Numbered from the stretch's first letter, positions 36,328 to 47,590 are shown. The stretch: DNA of 64,000 nt from Spinacia oleracea (GCF_020520425.1 NC_079487.1:128982385-129046384); one strand, 5' to 3'. Notes: generated by a model from the sequence alone, not told the origin. Translations and numbers: made by a program.

Positions 36328-37038
36328 TATAAATTATGGTCAAGTTAACTAGGTTTCTTTTTATTAGGCATGACTCTTATTAGACAAGACAATGCAAGAA
36401 CAAACTTACAATGATAAAAAATTATTTGTAAAGTGCATAGTTTCGTATTCACTTGTACTCACATACGGCTTCTTTTTTTTTCCATTTTTCATTGGTCGTT
36501 TATTGATCCGCCCACTAACAACCTACAATCCGCTTTGACCTCCCTTATTTACCCGATAAAAATTACCCTTTCATTAACCGATCCGCTTTGATCAGCACCT
36601 ACCCTGACCCGAAGGCCGAAGCGCCAAATAACCAGGTCTAGTCCTAACCATTGACGACTCTACATCATTTGACACAATGACCTTCCATCCCCTCCGTTCC
36701 TCCCCCATTTTACATCCTAGCATGTAACACGTAACACGTGACAATCTTAATACAATTATAGTTTAGAAGTTTTAGCAATAATATGAGTCAAAGCCTAGTT
36801 AATTGCTCGTAAATGGATGCATCAAATGGACAGATAGTTGTTAAGTTACCATCCATGAAGAGATAATAATGATTGAGAAAAACCATTAAGTTAAGGCCCA
36901 ATTAACATGATGGACTGGCCGCTTATGGCGGAATTATGCCTTTCATTGAATATCCTTCTCATCAGCATATGCATTTGTGAGCCCATCTCTCACTCTACCA
37001 TACTTATAGGCAGTCAAAACACTCAAATTACTAGAGTA
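36328..37038. other. Intergenic DNA, nothing recognised
   Basis: No gene or delimitable element was identified between the split Stowaway and the long-inverted-repeat element. Confidence 0.5.
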
Positions 37039-37483
37039 CTATATTAGATTCCGTGCACGCACGGATTTTGATCATTTTTTTCACAAAATATTTAACTGAA
37101 TATTTTCCCAACTACTGCATAGTTACAATATTTTTAAGATACTCGTTTAAATTTATTCATCTAATATGCATATTTAAAAAGCTAATAAGGTAATTTGACC
37201 AAAATATTGAGTGATTATTTTCTATTATTATTATAGCGATTTGACTAAAATATTACCAATTTACAATAATTATTATAACGTCGTATCTATTATTTCCATA
37301 ATTTATAAACTAAATTTTGTTTCCATACATAAATAGTTTATAAAAAAAAATAGATAATAAAAATAAAATAAAATAAAACAGATACACTTTTTTGGAAAAG
37401 TGATTTTGGCGGGAAAAATCGCACCAGGAATTGACACGTGTCATTCCTGATGTCTCTTTTAATATGTAGTAATAGATTACAAA

Positions 37484-38133
37484 TAGGGATGGCAATAGGT
37501 CGGATTTAGATCAGGTCCGGTAAGATCCAGACCCATACCCACTTTATTAGAGGTGGATCAGATCCGCTGAGTCCAAAAACATCAGATCTAGTCATCTAGA
37601 CCCAAATTCACTGGGTCTAATGGGTCTAAGGTCGGTTCTGGGTCCTAAATGGGTCTAAGCGTATTTCTTTTCCGAAAAAAATTGTCCCACATTTTTCTTA
37701 TCTTACGTAATATTTTTTGCACATTTTTTGTATGTAAACGTAATGTTGCTTTAATAAAACCTCTAAATGCAGAAAATTCGTTACATTTTCTTGGAAAAAA
37801 AAATCATATTAGCCTTATAATACAATGAATATTTAAAGTTTCTAATTTTGTTATTTATATGTCACATCAAAAATTTTAAGTAGTTTAGTATTATAAGAAC
37901 TGAATAAAGTTTAGCATGTAAAGATTGACTTTTATTTACATTTTAAAAATAAAAATAAAATTATATATGTGGGTCGGATCTGGACAGGATCTGGGTTTTT
38001 AATTATTGGACCCAGACCCAGACCCTCTCCATTGAACAAAGATCCAGATCCGCCTTTTTTGGACCCAGGCCCCTTAAAAATAGATCGGGTCTAATCGGAT
38101 CTTGGTCGGGTCTTGGACTCATTGCCATCCCTA
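37484..38133. mobile_element. Non-autonomous hAT element, TAGGGATGGCAAT ends
   Basis: Perfect 8-bp duplication ATTACAAA (37476-37483 and 38134-38141) flanks a 650-bp element with ends TAGGGATGGCAATAGGT and, reversed, TAGGGATGGCAATGAGT. The subterminal regions are full of GGGTCTRGGTCC and GGATCTG words in both orientations. No transposase is present. Confidence 0.92.
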
Positions 38134-38411
38134 ATTACAAATAAAAAGAACGGAAGGAGTATCAGTTTAGTATTTTAACATTACCCAATTAGATTAAGAG
38201 AGTTATCCAATTAAATTAACACAATTGACACTTAGACCTCGTTTCACAAAACTTACAAATATAAAAAAGATGGACAATTAAACTTCTTTTTCAGCAGAAC
38301 CTAACGCTTACATTGCATTAGGCGAGATATCCCGCCATCAATGTCGATTTTATTTCGAAGAGAAAAATCGAGAACTTTTAAATCCGGCGGAGGTTTTTAA
38401 AGAATTTTGAC
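38134..38411. other. Interior of the long-inverted-repeat element, unidentified
   Basis: Non-coding AT-rich stretch between the hAT insertion and the psbD fragment. A plastid origin could not be recognised here. Confidence 0.4.
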
Positions 38412-38560
38412 TTAATCAAAAGAACTGGATAATCCATGGGTATACCATAAAGTTGCAAAGGTTGTACTCGTCAACCAACCTCCTAAGGCGAAATAAGCAC
38501 AAGGAAAGAGCAATAGAAAAGACCAACCTACAAATACGAAATGGTCCCTCCAATAACATC
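38412..38560 (-). pseudogene. psbD: Nuclear plastid-DNA fragment of psbD (photosystem II D2)
   Basis: On the minus strand the reading [20 protein letters not shown] is followed by [20 protein letters not shown]. It aligns with the near-N-terminal part of plastid D2, which reads [20 protein letters not shown] in this region. Several substitutions (for example Gly to Phe in the first piece), no start codon and no further D2 sequence on either side show an old truncated nuclear insertion (NUPT). The matching part is about 135-145 bp. The minus-strand frame continues to 38702 but is not D2 there. Confidence 0.88.
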
Positions 38561-39400
38561 TTTTGGAGCCTTTATAAAACGAATATATTTTTGCGGCTTC
38601 ACTTAACTGTCTACAGCTCCAATGCGTGTGCTCGGAATAGAAGTTTTGTACAAATGTATCTCGAAAACGCCGATTTTTTTCAGTTAGCAAAGAAAAAATC
38701 ATTAATTATTGTAAATGTTTATTTGATTTAGCTCGGATATTTTGCTAATTTTGCCGTGCTTCTATTTTCCTAGACGTGATCCAAGCGGATTCAAGTGTAT
38801 GTAATATTATTGATAATCAAGGAAACAACCAAATGGTTCTAAGATTTTACACCCCAAATAATGAAATGCTTGAATCATGGTGGGAAAAAAGAACCGTTTG
38901 AAAATCAAACACCCATGCATTCCTATGTACAATATCTATTACATTATACTAAAATAAATATCAGTAGTAACACGTGTAATTTCCTGGTATAAAATTTTTC
39001 TGCCAAAAATGTTTTTCTAAAAATATGTCTACTTTGTTTCTTTTTTTATTTTCTATCCTTATTTTATAAACTTTTACGTATTGAAAAATATATTTGAATA
39101 TAGAATATGACAACTAATAGATACCACATAATAATAATTTTGGTAATATTTTATTCAAATAGATATATCAAATGGAATATATATTTACGTAATATTTTGG
39201 TCAAATTAGCATATTAAACATATAAAATATGTAATATGGCGGAAAGTGCATATTAAATGATTAAGTGAGTATGTAACTGATTTATTTATTATGCATTTGC
39301 TTTATGAGAAGAAGTATACTTCGTATTAGTCAAGCATTTTATACAAAAAATGATCAAATAATAATGTTAGATATTCGTGCGTGCACGGGATCTAATCTAG

Positions 39401-40087
39401 TTCACTTAATAAAAATAGGATCAAGACAAAGGTAAAGCAAAAAAATAGTTATATACTACGTACAATTGAAACTTAGGTAAGTTTAACTCAAGTCTGGATT
39501 ATGGAAAGCATATTGTGGGCTTGAGCTTGGGCCTGCATGAACCACCATATTCTTACCTTAGGAAAATAATATGAGAAAGCTAAGAAGAGAAGATACACAC
39601 ATTGATAAGTATTTTAAAAAAAAAAAGTACATTTGGTAAATGGCTTTATAGGCATTGTGGGCTTGCAGACGGTGGTAGTGTGGTACTGGTGGATCTTGGA
39701 CACGTTTATGAGAGTGATCAGTAGAAGAATTAATCAATACTTGTAGTAGTATGAAATGTATATAACTGTACACTAATTTTAGGGAAGAGCGTAAGTAAAA
39801 ATACACTACGCAATTTTCCACCACAAAAATCAATTAAGCCACTAAAATCTTGACCCTCTTTTCACATAATTCTTATTCAAATCACTCATTTTCTGTTTTT
39901 TCAAAAATACTCATAATGCTTATAATATTTGTCAATTTTTATGTAAAAGAATAAAACAACAGATGCATGTGATTTTGGCAAACTTAAATCTTTTCAAAAA
40001 TTTACAAATTCTATTTCTTGTAAAAGTCGGTCACATAATTAGTTAACTGATAGATTATATGACACGTCTCCACATTTTACCCAAATA
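39401..40087. other. Intergenic DNA, nothing recognised
   Basis: AT-rich, with only chance frames (for example the minus-strand frame at 39558-39833). No conserved motif was seen. Confidence 0.5.
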
Positions 40088-40342
40088 CTACCTCCGTTTC
40101 AGAAAGTTCTTTACGCTTTGAAAAATGTGTCCAAGATATAAAAACTTTGACCGTAAATTCCGACTATTATACACATCAAAACGTTACGTATAAGATCTTG
40201 TCAGTTTGATCTCGGTTTGTATTTTCAGAATATCAAATTTTTATAATTTTTTCACATACGAAATAAGATATATTAGTAGTTAAATATTGCATTTGAGTTC
40301 GTGCAAATAGTAACTGTAAAGATCTTTTTGAAACGGAGGAAG
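40088..40342. mobile_element. Stowaway MITE, CTACCTCCGTTTC type
   Basis: TA-flanked. Ends ctacctccgtttcagaaag and ...tttttgaaacggaggaag are inverted copies, with an inner TCTTTACG-like motif mirrored as TGTAAAGATC. It is 255 bp and non-coding. Confidence 0.88.
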
Positions 40343-40899
40343 TAGCATACTAAAGAGCATGGTATAATAGTTAAATAATCGTCAATCGATCTAATAGAAG
40401 ACGAGCCGTATTACGTAGAAAAATTACAAGTACGTATATAAAGAACATTGACCCCCTTAACTGTAGGAAAGTACGTATTAGAAGAACATTGACACCCTTA
40501 ACTGTATGGTAGCTTCTAGAACCTACTTTCACGATTAAACATGAATGAACATAGTAAAGATATTGCCGTATGGCCCCGTATTATATACATCATGCATGTT
40601 CCGTCCATTGTAGGACTATTTAATTTAATTTTTGCCGCCAACCACCGTCCAATACCATGCACCATGTCCACCATGCACCATCCCCGCCACTTCTACTTCG
40701 TATAACAATAGATATCATTAGCTAAATTGACTTATTTATAATTGGCGCATAATATTAGACTTCACCTTATTTTCGAGCGATTTCAGTCAATAATTTTCAA
40801 AGATACATTAATTTTCAAAACACGTCACACTATAATTTTTTTTCCCATTCTACCGTCTACGTCATCATTTAAAAGAGAAAAGCATTTTTTTCCGGTACA
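40343..40899. other. Intergenic DNA with a small direct repeat
   Basis: agaacattgacMccCttaactgta occurs twice (about 40442-40465 and 40482-40505). Otherwise no feature was recognised. Confidence 0.45.
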
Positions 40900-41100
40900 A
40901 TTCTAAATCGCCATTTCAATAGGCGGTTTAAATTTAAACAAAACCGTCAATTTAAAACCGCGCCGTTTTAAGATTACTATGTAGAATTTTACACTTAAAT
41001 GAACCGCCATCTCAATTGGCGGTTCATTTAAGTGTAAATCGCCATCTCAAATGGTGGTTTACCTGTACTAACCGCTATTTGAGTTGGCGGTTTTGCGGTG
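40900..41100. repeat. Cluster of GGCGGTT/AACCGCC palindromes with a 22-bp-arm hairpin
   Basis: Arms at 40988-41009 and 41017-41038 are perfect 22-bp complements (beginning tttacacttaaatgaaccg) around the 7-base loop tctcaat. Related AACCGCCATYTCAA and TTGGCGGTT words occur at about 40908-40930 and 41060-41095. The cluster resembles a decayed inverted-repeat element, but no boundary or target duplication was fixed. Confidence 0.85.
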
Positions 41101-41890
41101 ATCGATTAAAAAAATTAGACCGGTTTTCTTGCTCACGTGGAAGGTAGAGTGGAAAATAACTATAAATGTGACGTATTTGAGAATTTATGGATCTTCAAGC
41201 AATATTGAAGGAAATCGCTCCTTATTTCCACTAATTTCATAAATAATAAGTTTAGATAATACTTGGCTCTATTGTGTTCATCATATTTTTCCTTAATTGT
41301 TTTAGGAAAAATAAATTCAGAGAAGATAATTTCATGAAATAAGGGTATGTATCTACACAAATTTTTATTTAAAGGTGACATTGTACATCACATAAAAATT
41401 AACTCAAAATATTTAAAAGTTATAGCGGTATAATGTAAAAATTATGTATTTTTTAGTGATAAAATTATTCGCTTTCATAAACATTATACCTCCAAATTCA
41501 CTAATAATGTACAAAGTACACATTAGAAAAAAAGTAACTATATATTAGAAAAAGTAAATTAATACGGATTAACTAATTATTTATCAATTAACATGTTAAC
41601 AAGTCGGGACGACTTAAAAATCCGGACTCCGCCACTAAGAAGAAGGCAACGAGGGGTGTGGTACTCTATTAAAAAATAAAAATGAGAATCAAGCTACATC
41701 AATGTCCGGCAAGACTAAACATATTAGGTCAAAAAAAAAAAAAAAAAAGAGTAAACATATTAGACAAATTAAACCTTGCAAAGAAGATTAACATACACGT
41801 ACTTGGAAGGAACAAAACGTGCCGCAAGACGGGTCACAACAATAGAATAAGTTTTATGTACTACAGTGAAAGCAAAACACTACATAGATA
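41101..41890. other. Intergenic DNA, nothing recognised
   Basis: AT-rich, with a poly-A run near 41732-41748. No gene was recognised. Confidence 0.5.
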
Positions 41891-42148
41891 CTCCTTCTGT
41901 TTCGAAATAATGGAGATAGTTTGACTTTTCACGCTTGTCAATGTAAATTTTGGACGTTAATATCTCTAATATTATATTCGTAAAAATTATAAAAGTTTGA
42001 TATTCTGACAGTACATATCGAGACGAATCAAACAAAAATCCATACGGCTATATTTTTCCTTACCATAAATAAAAAATGATAGTCAAATTAAAATTTGTGA
42101 ATAGTGTCAGACATAAAAATTGTCCCTAATATTTCGAAACGGAAGGAG
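41891..42148. mobile_element. Stowaway MITE, CTCCTTCTGTTTCG type
   Basis: TA-flanked 258-bp element. Ends ctccttctgtttcgaaataa and ...atatttcgaaacggaaggag are inverted copies. Non-coding. Confidence 0.9.
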
Positions 42149-42562
42149 TAGTTCGTATGTGATTGGATCGGGTAAAAGGGCATGTAATTAGTCAAACCAC
42201 TGTACCTAATAGTCTATCAATCATGATTCATGACTTTGGTAAGCCACTAAGCCCCTATAAAATGATGTATTGTTGGAGGCTTCAAATTAGGCTATGATCT
42301 ATGCGTGCACGACGTGCTCCATTTTTTTTCAACATACTTATTAGGAATGTCACAAAATAATTGTAATTGGTGACCTTTGGATAATTTTGATAGCCACAAA
42401 ATAATTGGTAACTAAGTTTAATGTAATGTCAATTGTGATGTTATAATCAATCTAGACAGTAAAACACACAATCAACTAGCCATACGTTGTGCAGTATATA
42501 TAAATAGGAGTACTTCATGAAAATATAGTTAATAAGTACTAGTACTAGCTCAATCTCAATAT
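42149..42562. other. Intergenic DNA, nothing recognised
   Basis: AT-rich, with no recognised feature. Confidence 0.5.
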
Positions 42563-42738
42563 CAGTGGCGGACCTTGAACGGTTTTACGAGGGGGGCCGG
42601 TAGAAAAAAATTAAGCAATATACTATGTAATTATACAATTATACACAAATTTTGGGGGGCCGTAACTAAAAATACACTACAAAATTTTCCGGCCGGAAGG
42701 GCCAGGCCCACCCCAGCCACAACAAAGATCCGCCCCTG
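42563..42738. mobile_element. Short hAT-like element with CAGTGGCGGA ends
   Basis: Ends CAGTGGCGGACCTT and, reversed, CAGGGGCGGATCTT bound a 176-bp segment rich in ggggccg. CAG starts with GGCGGA are a common plant hAT pattern. The flanks tctcaatat and gatctcatg are only partly alike, so the target duplication is decayed or misplaced. Confidence 0.6.
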
Positions 42739-43441
42739 GATCTCATGCTTTGTCATGTAGATAAGCCCTAAATTTTGCGAAGAGACTCCTAATTAAGGAA
42801 TATATTTAATTAAATGAAAAAAGTACAAATTAAATAATAATTAGTGGAGTACTCCGTAGTAATTAAGAAACGAAAAGAAACAAACAGCAACAAAACAAGT
42901 TGGTACTTTTCTTATCATAGATCATATCATATTCATAAGAGCGACGAAAGGGTTAAGGCGTTCGTATTTTTGCACATACTTTATGCATTAATCGATACTT
43001 GGCAAAAAGTTTGACGATGCTGCACTTTTATACCATAAATTAAATAATCACAACTTACGCAAAAATTGTAGTTTTATATTTACGATAATGCACTTTTCCA
43101 CCTAAACATTACACTACTACTAATTAAAAATAAGTTGTAAACGTTGATCCAATTCAGATTAGGTATCTTATCCAAAATTATACAGTATTATACTTCGTAC
43201 TACGGGTTGGAATTGAAATTTGATACCTAATCCAGTACGTAGTATGTGTGTACTCGTATTTGATTTGATTTTTAATTTGACGGTGGTTGAAATCGTACTT
43301 TTATTGATTTTAACGATTTTATCTAATTAAGATGAATTATGAGTAAAAACACGAATCATTACAGGAGAACCACATAGCCGCGCACTAGCCACTTTGACTA
43401 TGGATAGACTAGAGTACAATGAATTAATGTCTACTCGTACA
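42739..43441. other. Intergenic DNA, nothing recognised
   Basis: AT-rich, with no gene or element boundaries identified. Confidence 0.5.
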
Positions 43442-44433
43442 TCTATACCTAGTATTTAAAAATGATAACCATAGATTATTGAAAGCCATGTGTCACCATA
43501 GATTATTAGAAGCCATGTGTCATCTCTCATTTCATTCATCAATTCATTATTAGTTTTTTTGTTGTTTTTTTTTTTAAAATTTTATTGTTTCTATGTTTTA
43601 CAACATTAACTCTTCTTCCACTTCATCTTCCTTATTCAACATCAATTACTAATATTCCAATATACATTAACCTCTTCCACTTCACCCCTTTAACATTCAA
43701 TATCAAATCAACATATAATTTTTATATTTTTTCAACCATCAAATTAGGGGTGACAATTTCATCAAAGTCCGACGGATATTCGAACAGCCCGAACCGAATT
43801 TATGGTTGAAACCCGATAAAACACTGTTGTTAAACGGGTGGCGCGTGGATCAGGTGATGGGTCGGGTCGGATTCGGGTGGAGCTTCATCCAACCCGTCAC
43901 CCGATCCATCATCTGATCCATCCATCCTTTAAAATTATTAATTTTGATTACTACAATTACTTAATTATTAATATAATCCTGTACGGAGTATGTATTACCT
44001 AATTTTTTTTATTATTAGCATTTTCGGTTATTTTATAATGTAAATGTATCAAAATTATAATTCATTGTCCACTATATTAACACATATTACTTTATGTTGA
44101 TTGATATTATAAATAAACTTGATGATAATTTTAATTACACCGGCTAATTAATCATCCGATCCACCTTATTCATCCGCGGATGCATGATGGATGAGTCGGA
44201 TGTGGATGGAGGGTAAATGGAGTGACGGATGGGTTGGATGATGGATGAAAAGTTGACGGATGGAGGCGGATGAATCTCCATCGACTCGATCTACCTCCGA
44301 TCAATTGCCAACTTTACTTCAAATTACACCTCTATTTAATTCATATATTACCAAAAATCACAAGTTCTCACTAATTAAAACTTTAAAAGACAGCTGAACA
44401 ACCATTATACAACCGTCCGTTCTATGAATCTAG
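43442..44433 (+). mobile_element. Possible Helitron (weak)
   Basis: The left end TCTATACC follows an A and the right end CTAG precedes a T, as in Helitrons that insert between A and T. No convincing hairpin lies just before CTAG. A degenerate hAT lies inside. The call rests on very short terminal words. Confidence 0.2.
43745..44316. mobile_element. Degenerate hAT element
   Basis: Starts TAGGGGTGACAATTTC and ends ...CAATTGCCAACTTTA, a poor complement. Flanks CATCAAAT (43737-43744) and CTTCAAAT (44317-44324) agree at 7 of 8 bases. The interior has many GGATGG and GGGTCGG words. Older than the other hAT copies. Confidence 0.5.
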
Positions 44434-45037
44434 TTATAATAATTAAGTTATAACCCACTAACTTTCAATTCTTAATTATTTAGTTAATTATACTCTATTT
44501 ATATTCAGGATCAGCTCAACATGCAAATATATTAGTTCATGTGATATGCAATATTTTATGTGCCTTTTTATGTGTTTAACTTATTAATCCGACCACCTAT
44601 TCCAGCATCATGATTTTGGTGTTCCCTACGAAAGTACGAATTGAATACAAATCATAGGGTCCCAATGCCAGATATAAATATGCAGCTTAAAGTTAATGTG
44701 TGCAAAATCTTCTTTGCTAATCAGAAGAGGGGTCATTTTTAGTCAAGAATGTTTCTTTGTTCCCTTTTTTGTGGTTTTATTATTGTTAATAATTTAAGTT
44801 GGCTTTACCACTCCAGCTAGGGTTCTATTGTATTGTCAGACGTTTTGCAAATAAAAAGGAGCAGGAACAACAAAATTAGAAAAGTACTTTGAAACAATAA
44901 ATTAAATACCTAGTAGAGGTTTTTTTACAAGGTAAATGAAGTGTCCTGTCGGATCGGAATTCTGTATGGTTAACCCGTTTCGGGTTAATGGGCTAGATAT
45001 TTTGAGAATGAAGGGAATGACAAGAGGAACTTTTCTT
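44434..45037. other. Intergenic DNA, nothing recognised
   Basis: No gene was seen. A 60-residue frame at 44936-45118 overlaps the duplicated segment and is not conserved-looking. Confidence 0.45.
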
Positions 45038-45299
45038 CAAAGTGTCCTAGCGGGGATTGATCCCTTAACTTTTAGTTGGAAGCTGCAATCATTTCCACCG
45101 GGCCAAGTTGTTGATTGATAAATACTCTGTATCTAGGAGATGTTAATCATCTACGAAATTACCAATTGTTTCATACTCATATTTACGATAGATAATTTCT
45201 AGAGGAAATGATATATACGAAATTCAGTCACAATCATGTGTACCACGTACCACGACATCACTTTAATCAAATAAAACAATGTAAAACTTCTCCAAATAC
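45038..45299 (-). repeat. Tandem duplication copy 1, SINE-like segment
   Basis: Shares about 260 bp with 45314-45886 (offset 276 at the start). Read on the minus strand, the part at about 45040-45115 has a tRNA-like look, with AACTTGGCCCGGTGG resembling an A box and AGGGATCAATCCC resembling a B box. A tRNA-derived SINE origin is plausible but not established. Confidence 0.7.
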
Positions 45300-45313
45300 G
45301 AGGAGCTCTCCCT

Positions 45314-45886
45314 CAAAGTGTACCTAGTGGGAATTGAACCCCTCAACTTTTGGTTGGAAGTTGCAATCCTTTATACTAGACCAAGTCATTGCTTAATTGG
45401 TAAATATTCCCCCCGTCCCGGAATATTTGCACCGCTTTCCTTATAAAGCCGTCTCGGATTACTTGCACTGTTTCTATAAATGGTAAAATTATTATCCCCT
45501 TCACATGTCATTTTGCGGTTTCATGCACCCTCGCCCCTTTACCCCTTTAAAAGTTGACACATATCCCTATCTATATTAAAAAAATACCATAATATCAACT
45601 AACATCTAATTAAATAATAAGTCAATTATTTTGTATTAAACTCTATACTGATCAAACTGGTTCAAATATTCTGAATTTCCGGGGCGGAGGGAGTAATTCG
45701 TACCTAGTAGATGTTAATCATCTATGAAACTACCGATTGTTTCATATTCATATTTACAATAGATAATCTTGAGAGGAAACGATATTTACGAGATTTGATC
45801 ACAATGATATGCACCACGCACCACGTACCACGTACCACCACATCACTTTAATCAAATAAAACAATGTAAAACTTCTCCAAATATTG
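45314..45886 (-). repeat. Tandem duplication copy 2, interrupted by a MITE
   Basis: Second copy of the 45038-45299 segment, with many point differences. It is split at about 45406 by the Stowaway at 45407-45693 and resumes with ctagtagatgttaatcat. On the minus strand it reads GACTTGGTCTAGTATAAAGG and GGGGTTCAATTCCCACTAGG, closer to tRNA A and B boxes than copy 1. Confidence 0.75.
45407..45693. mobile_element. Stowaway MITE inside duplication copy 2
   Basis: TA-flanked. Ends ttccccccgtcccggaata and ...gaatttccggggcggagggag are inverted copies. It is absent from the matching position of copy 1. Confidence 0.88.
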
Positions 45887-47270
45887 TGACACGTAGTCAG
45901 AGTCCGAGCTTATCTTGTTCAAAGTCGGAAAAGGAAAAAAGAAAATCACAAGCATAGGTCATAGGCTTATATGGCAACCGCAAAAGAAATAAAAAGAAAC
46001 AACGAACCAAACAAGTGCACAATTAAGTTGGTAGTTTGTTATTCCCAGTTGCATCACTAATAAAAGTATCGAAAAGTTCCGTATAGCTCGATCTTTAACT
46101 GAAGGGTCGAATATACTGATGCATGCACTTTTCCACCATTACATTAAATAGTTTAAAGAAAAAGGAAAAAGTAGTAGTAAATTAATGCAAGCACTACATT
46201 TGTTTAACCAATTGAACATAAACTAACAAAAATATGAATCGCGGCGAATCGTTTTTAAGGTTGTATTCCGTATGACCGTATCTAATAGATTCAATTCCTA
46301 CAAAATGGTCCACTACTAGTCTTGGTTATTGGACAGGGTTGTCCAATGGGTAGCAGGGTCGGGCCAATATTTAAAGGGTCGTGATCCTTTATCTCATTAA
46401 TGGACAGGGCTGATATAGGGTCTTTGTGTATAGGGCTTTTATAGGGTCTTGTTTATAAGCCCAATAACTTAAAATAAAAAGAAAGGGTCAAACAATGGTA
46501 AGGGTCAAACAATGGTAAATAAAAAATATACTTTATTTTTGCTTTCTCTCTCCTCCCCATACGGCCATACCTAATCGTAAAAACAATAGAACGAAAGTTT
46601 TCAGTCGCTCATTCTCTCTCCTCATTCTCGTCGATCCACCGGCCGAATTACAATTTTTTGACGAAATCGATCGAAATCTTGTCGCATCTCCAATAATCGA
46701 ACTCATAATCACTCATTTTTAAGGTAAACTTGATAGGCGTTTGGTGAATTATTGCAAAATTCGGAGGTATTTCATGAATAATCCGTATTTTTTACTGGTT
46801 ATATATTTATTGATTTTGGTAAATATCTTTTAAATACAAAGGATATACATAAAATTACTTTTTTGACGCCGCCTCAGGCATTCCTTTATGTAACAGAGAT
46901 AGTTTTGTATGCACGGGATGCGTGCTTGAAATTTAATAAAACACACACACTAATACTTATTTGGTTAATTATTTTTCCCCTTTAATTGATAATTTTTTTT
47001 GTAGTGGTGATTTTGGTAAATATCTTTTAAATTGAATCTTTTTATATTATAATGTAAAATAATCTTGCGTTTAGTTTTTTTTTTCTTTTCTAATTTTAAT
47101 AAAGGATAAAATTTACAATCACTATTTACACTGCTCAGATATTCCCTTATATAACAGAGATAAATTAATCAAAGTATAGGAGAGTAGAGGACCTTATCAA
47201 TTTGAACATTTAAGCTCTAAATGAAACAATGCAGCAATCAGTATCATGTTCAAAAGGTCTTGCGCGCACT
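45887..47270. other. Intergenic DNA with leader-like and duplicated segments
   Basis: A less AT-rich stretch at 46550-46730 (tctctcctcattctcgtcga, then a gtaaac donor) resembles a 5' UTR, perhaps of a lost transposon. gattttggtaaatatctttt occurs at about 46814 and 47007. A ctcagRYATTCC(c/t)ttatRt word recurs near 46873 and 47135. No protein was recognised. Confidence 0.35.
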
Positions 47271-47567
47271 AGGTGTACAATAAATTTATTGTACACTAAG
47301 ATAACTTTTACCCATTTTTTTGTAACTTTAACCTAGTTTTGATTAACTTTTATATTAGTAAAAAACGTTGATAGAAAAATATTTTAAAGAGTTAAATGAT
47401 TAATTTTATACATTATTAGTGATTTTGAAGAAATAAGTTTTATTAAAATGAAAAAATTTATCACTAAAAAATGGATGAGAAACTTTTGTGTGAGACCGCC
47501 TCACAGAAAAGACCGCCTTGTTGGCAGTCTTGCTGGCAGCCCCGTTGGCAGCCATGTTGGCGCATGT

Positions 47568-47590
47568 GCTGACGTCATGATGACGTCAGC
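47568..47590. repeat. Palindrome with two TGACGTCA sites
   Basis: Arms gctgacgtcat and atgacgtcagc around a single G, in the left terminal region of element A. TGACGTCA is a classical bZIP (TGA/CRE-type) site. One TGACGTCA copy recurs in the right terminal region near 51735. Confidence 0.9.

Larger units (their letters stand above)
37039..39400. mobile_element. Element with ~400-bp inverted ends, superfamily unresolved
   Basis: The left end CTATATTAGATTCCGTGCAC matches, in reverse, CTAGATTAGATCCCGTGCAC at the right end. Similarity continues inward: CTAATNNGGTAATTTGACCA at left against CTAATTTGACCAAAATATTA at right, and GGCGGGAAAAATCGCACCAG against GGCAGAAAAATTTTATACCA. It reaches an ACACGTGT motif about 400 bp in. 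No clean target duplication was found. The tip hairpin CCGTGCGTGCACGG followed by CTAGT also recalls Helitron 3' ends. The interior holds a hAT element and a plastid-derived fragment. Confidence 0.65.

Noticed and set aside
38453-38731. 92-residue + strand frame
   Set aside because: Antisense shadow of the psbD-derived fragment.
43585-43809. 74-residue + strand frame with a hydrophobic start
   Set aside because: It runs into the start of the degenerate hAT and has low-complexity Thr/Leu/Pro content.
44936-45118. Apparent 60-residue gene
   Set aside because: It overlaps duplication copy 1; copy 2 does not preserve the frame.
45040-45400. True tRNA gene
   Set aside because: A- and B-box-like words are present, but no acceptor stem or cloverleaf could be drawn; described as SINE-like instead.
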